Shown: positions 5,745 to 6,215 of the stretch, piece by piece
How the letters are laid out: each line of letters opens with the position of its first letter
Position numbering within the stretch: position 1 is the stretch's first letter
Assembly: GCA_030598525.1 (NCBI GenBank)
Contig: JAUVPT010000105.1
Span: forward strand, 1 to 6,215
Direction: 5' to 3'
From: Gemmatimonadota bacterium
Lineage (GTDB): Bacteria > Gemmatimonadota > Gemmatimonadetes > Palauibacterales > Palauibacteraceae
Length of the DNA: 6,215 nucleotides
Translations under genes and position numbers: made by a program
The notes under the pieces: model-generated
Told to the model about the DNA's origin: nothing
The model's input: only the letters and a program-made list of their open reading frames with translations
Databases searched by the model: none

Positions 5745-6215
5745 ATGGAGACGACTGAACGAACCGAGCGGGTTGAGCAGAGACTTCTCGAAGACGAGAT
5801 GAGGGAGTCGTTCATCGACTATTCGATGAGCGTGATCGTGCAGCGTGCCCTGCCTGACGTACGCGACGGGCTGAAGCCGGTGCACCGCAGGATCCTGTAC
5901 GCCATGCACGAGCTGGGCCTGTCCCCGAACCGGCCGTACAAGAAGTGCGCGACCGTCGTGGGTGACGTGCTGGGCAAGTACCATCCGCACGGGGATTCGG
6001 CCGTGTACGACTCGCTCGTTCGGATGGTGCAGGATTTCTCACTTCACTATCCGCTGGTGGACGGGCAGGGGAACTTCGGGTCCATCGATGGCGACGCGGC
6101 GGCGGCGTACCGGTATACGGAGGCCCGTCTGGCCTCGCTTGCGACCGAGATGCTGGCTGACATCGACAAGGAAACCGTCGATTTCACGCCGAACTTCGAT
6201 GATCGGCTGGAGGAA
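5745..6215 (+). CDS. gyrA: DNA gyrase subunit A, N-terminal part (3' end outside window)
   Basis: GyrA is the DNA breakage-reunion subunit of gyrase (GyrA2GyrB2), which introduces negative supercoils using ATP. The first 157 residues are visible with no stop. They include DYSMSVIVQRALPDVRDGLK (25-44), typical of type IIA topoisomerase A subunits, then RRILYAM (48-54), the quinolone-resistance region GKYHPHGDSAVYD (77-89), DGQGNFGSIDGD (106-117) and the catalytic tyrosine Y124 in RYTE. Numbering is two ahead of E. coli, so S85 and D89 equal the usual quinolone-contact Ser83 and Asp87; both are unmutated. The match of N-terminal length to E. coli supports the ATG at 5745, although no good Shine-Dalgarno sequence precedes it and an in-frame ATG lies 63 bases upstream (5682). 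ParC is the alternative, but the N-terminal sequence fits GyrA better. gyrB is not adjacent in the visible part. Confidence 0.95.
   Translation, partial: METTERTERVEQRLLEDEMRESFIDYSMSVIVQRALPDVRDGLKPVHRRILYAMHELGLSPNRPYKKCATVVGDVLGKYHPHGDSAVYDSLVRMVQDFSLHYPLVDGQGNFGSIDGDAAAAYRYTEARLASLATEMLADIDKETVDFTPNFDDRLEE

Overview
The window is high-GC bacterial DNA (roughly two-thirds G+C by eye) with every supportable gene on the + strand. Genes are tightly packed, with short gaps or overlaps inside each unit. The protein repertoire suggests an environmental Gram-negative bacterium: a lipoprotein amidohydrolase next to a secreted amidohydrolase, a divergent UvrA, and GyrA. Gemmatimonadota or a similar lineage is my best guess, but this rests on remembered family resemblance and was not tested.

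Layout. (1) Positions 1-1571 hold the C-terminal half or more of a UvrA-type DNA-damage-recognition ATPase, cut by the left edge. (2) A family 2 glycosyltransferase with an added C-terminal Rossmann-like domain follows at 1581-2630. Its ribosome binding site overlaps the uvrA stop, so the two are probably co-transcribed. (3) A 129-base gap carries a candidate -10 element. (4) Two tandem amidohydrolase paralogues overlap by ATGA: a lipoprotein with an apparently complete metal site (2760-4223), then a Sec-exported protein whose metal site is almost entirely lost (4220-5503). (5) A 241-base gap holds a strong hairpin (likely terminator), a candidate promoter and two smaller hairpins in the leader of (6) gyrA, whose first 157 codons (5745-6215) run off the right edge.

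How the genes relate. The first pair links a repair-type ATPase to a sugar transferase with no obvious functional connection. The second pair looks like one functional unit in the cell envelope, probably hydrolysing or binding a cyclic amide or peptide-like substrate. gyrA appears to be an independent housekeeping transcription unit. I see no mobile element, CRISPR array, tRNA or rRNA. I do not see clear evidence of a wholly new system. The most notable item is the active/degenerate amidohydrolase pair.
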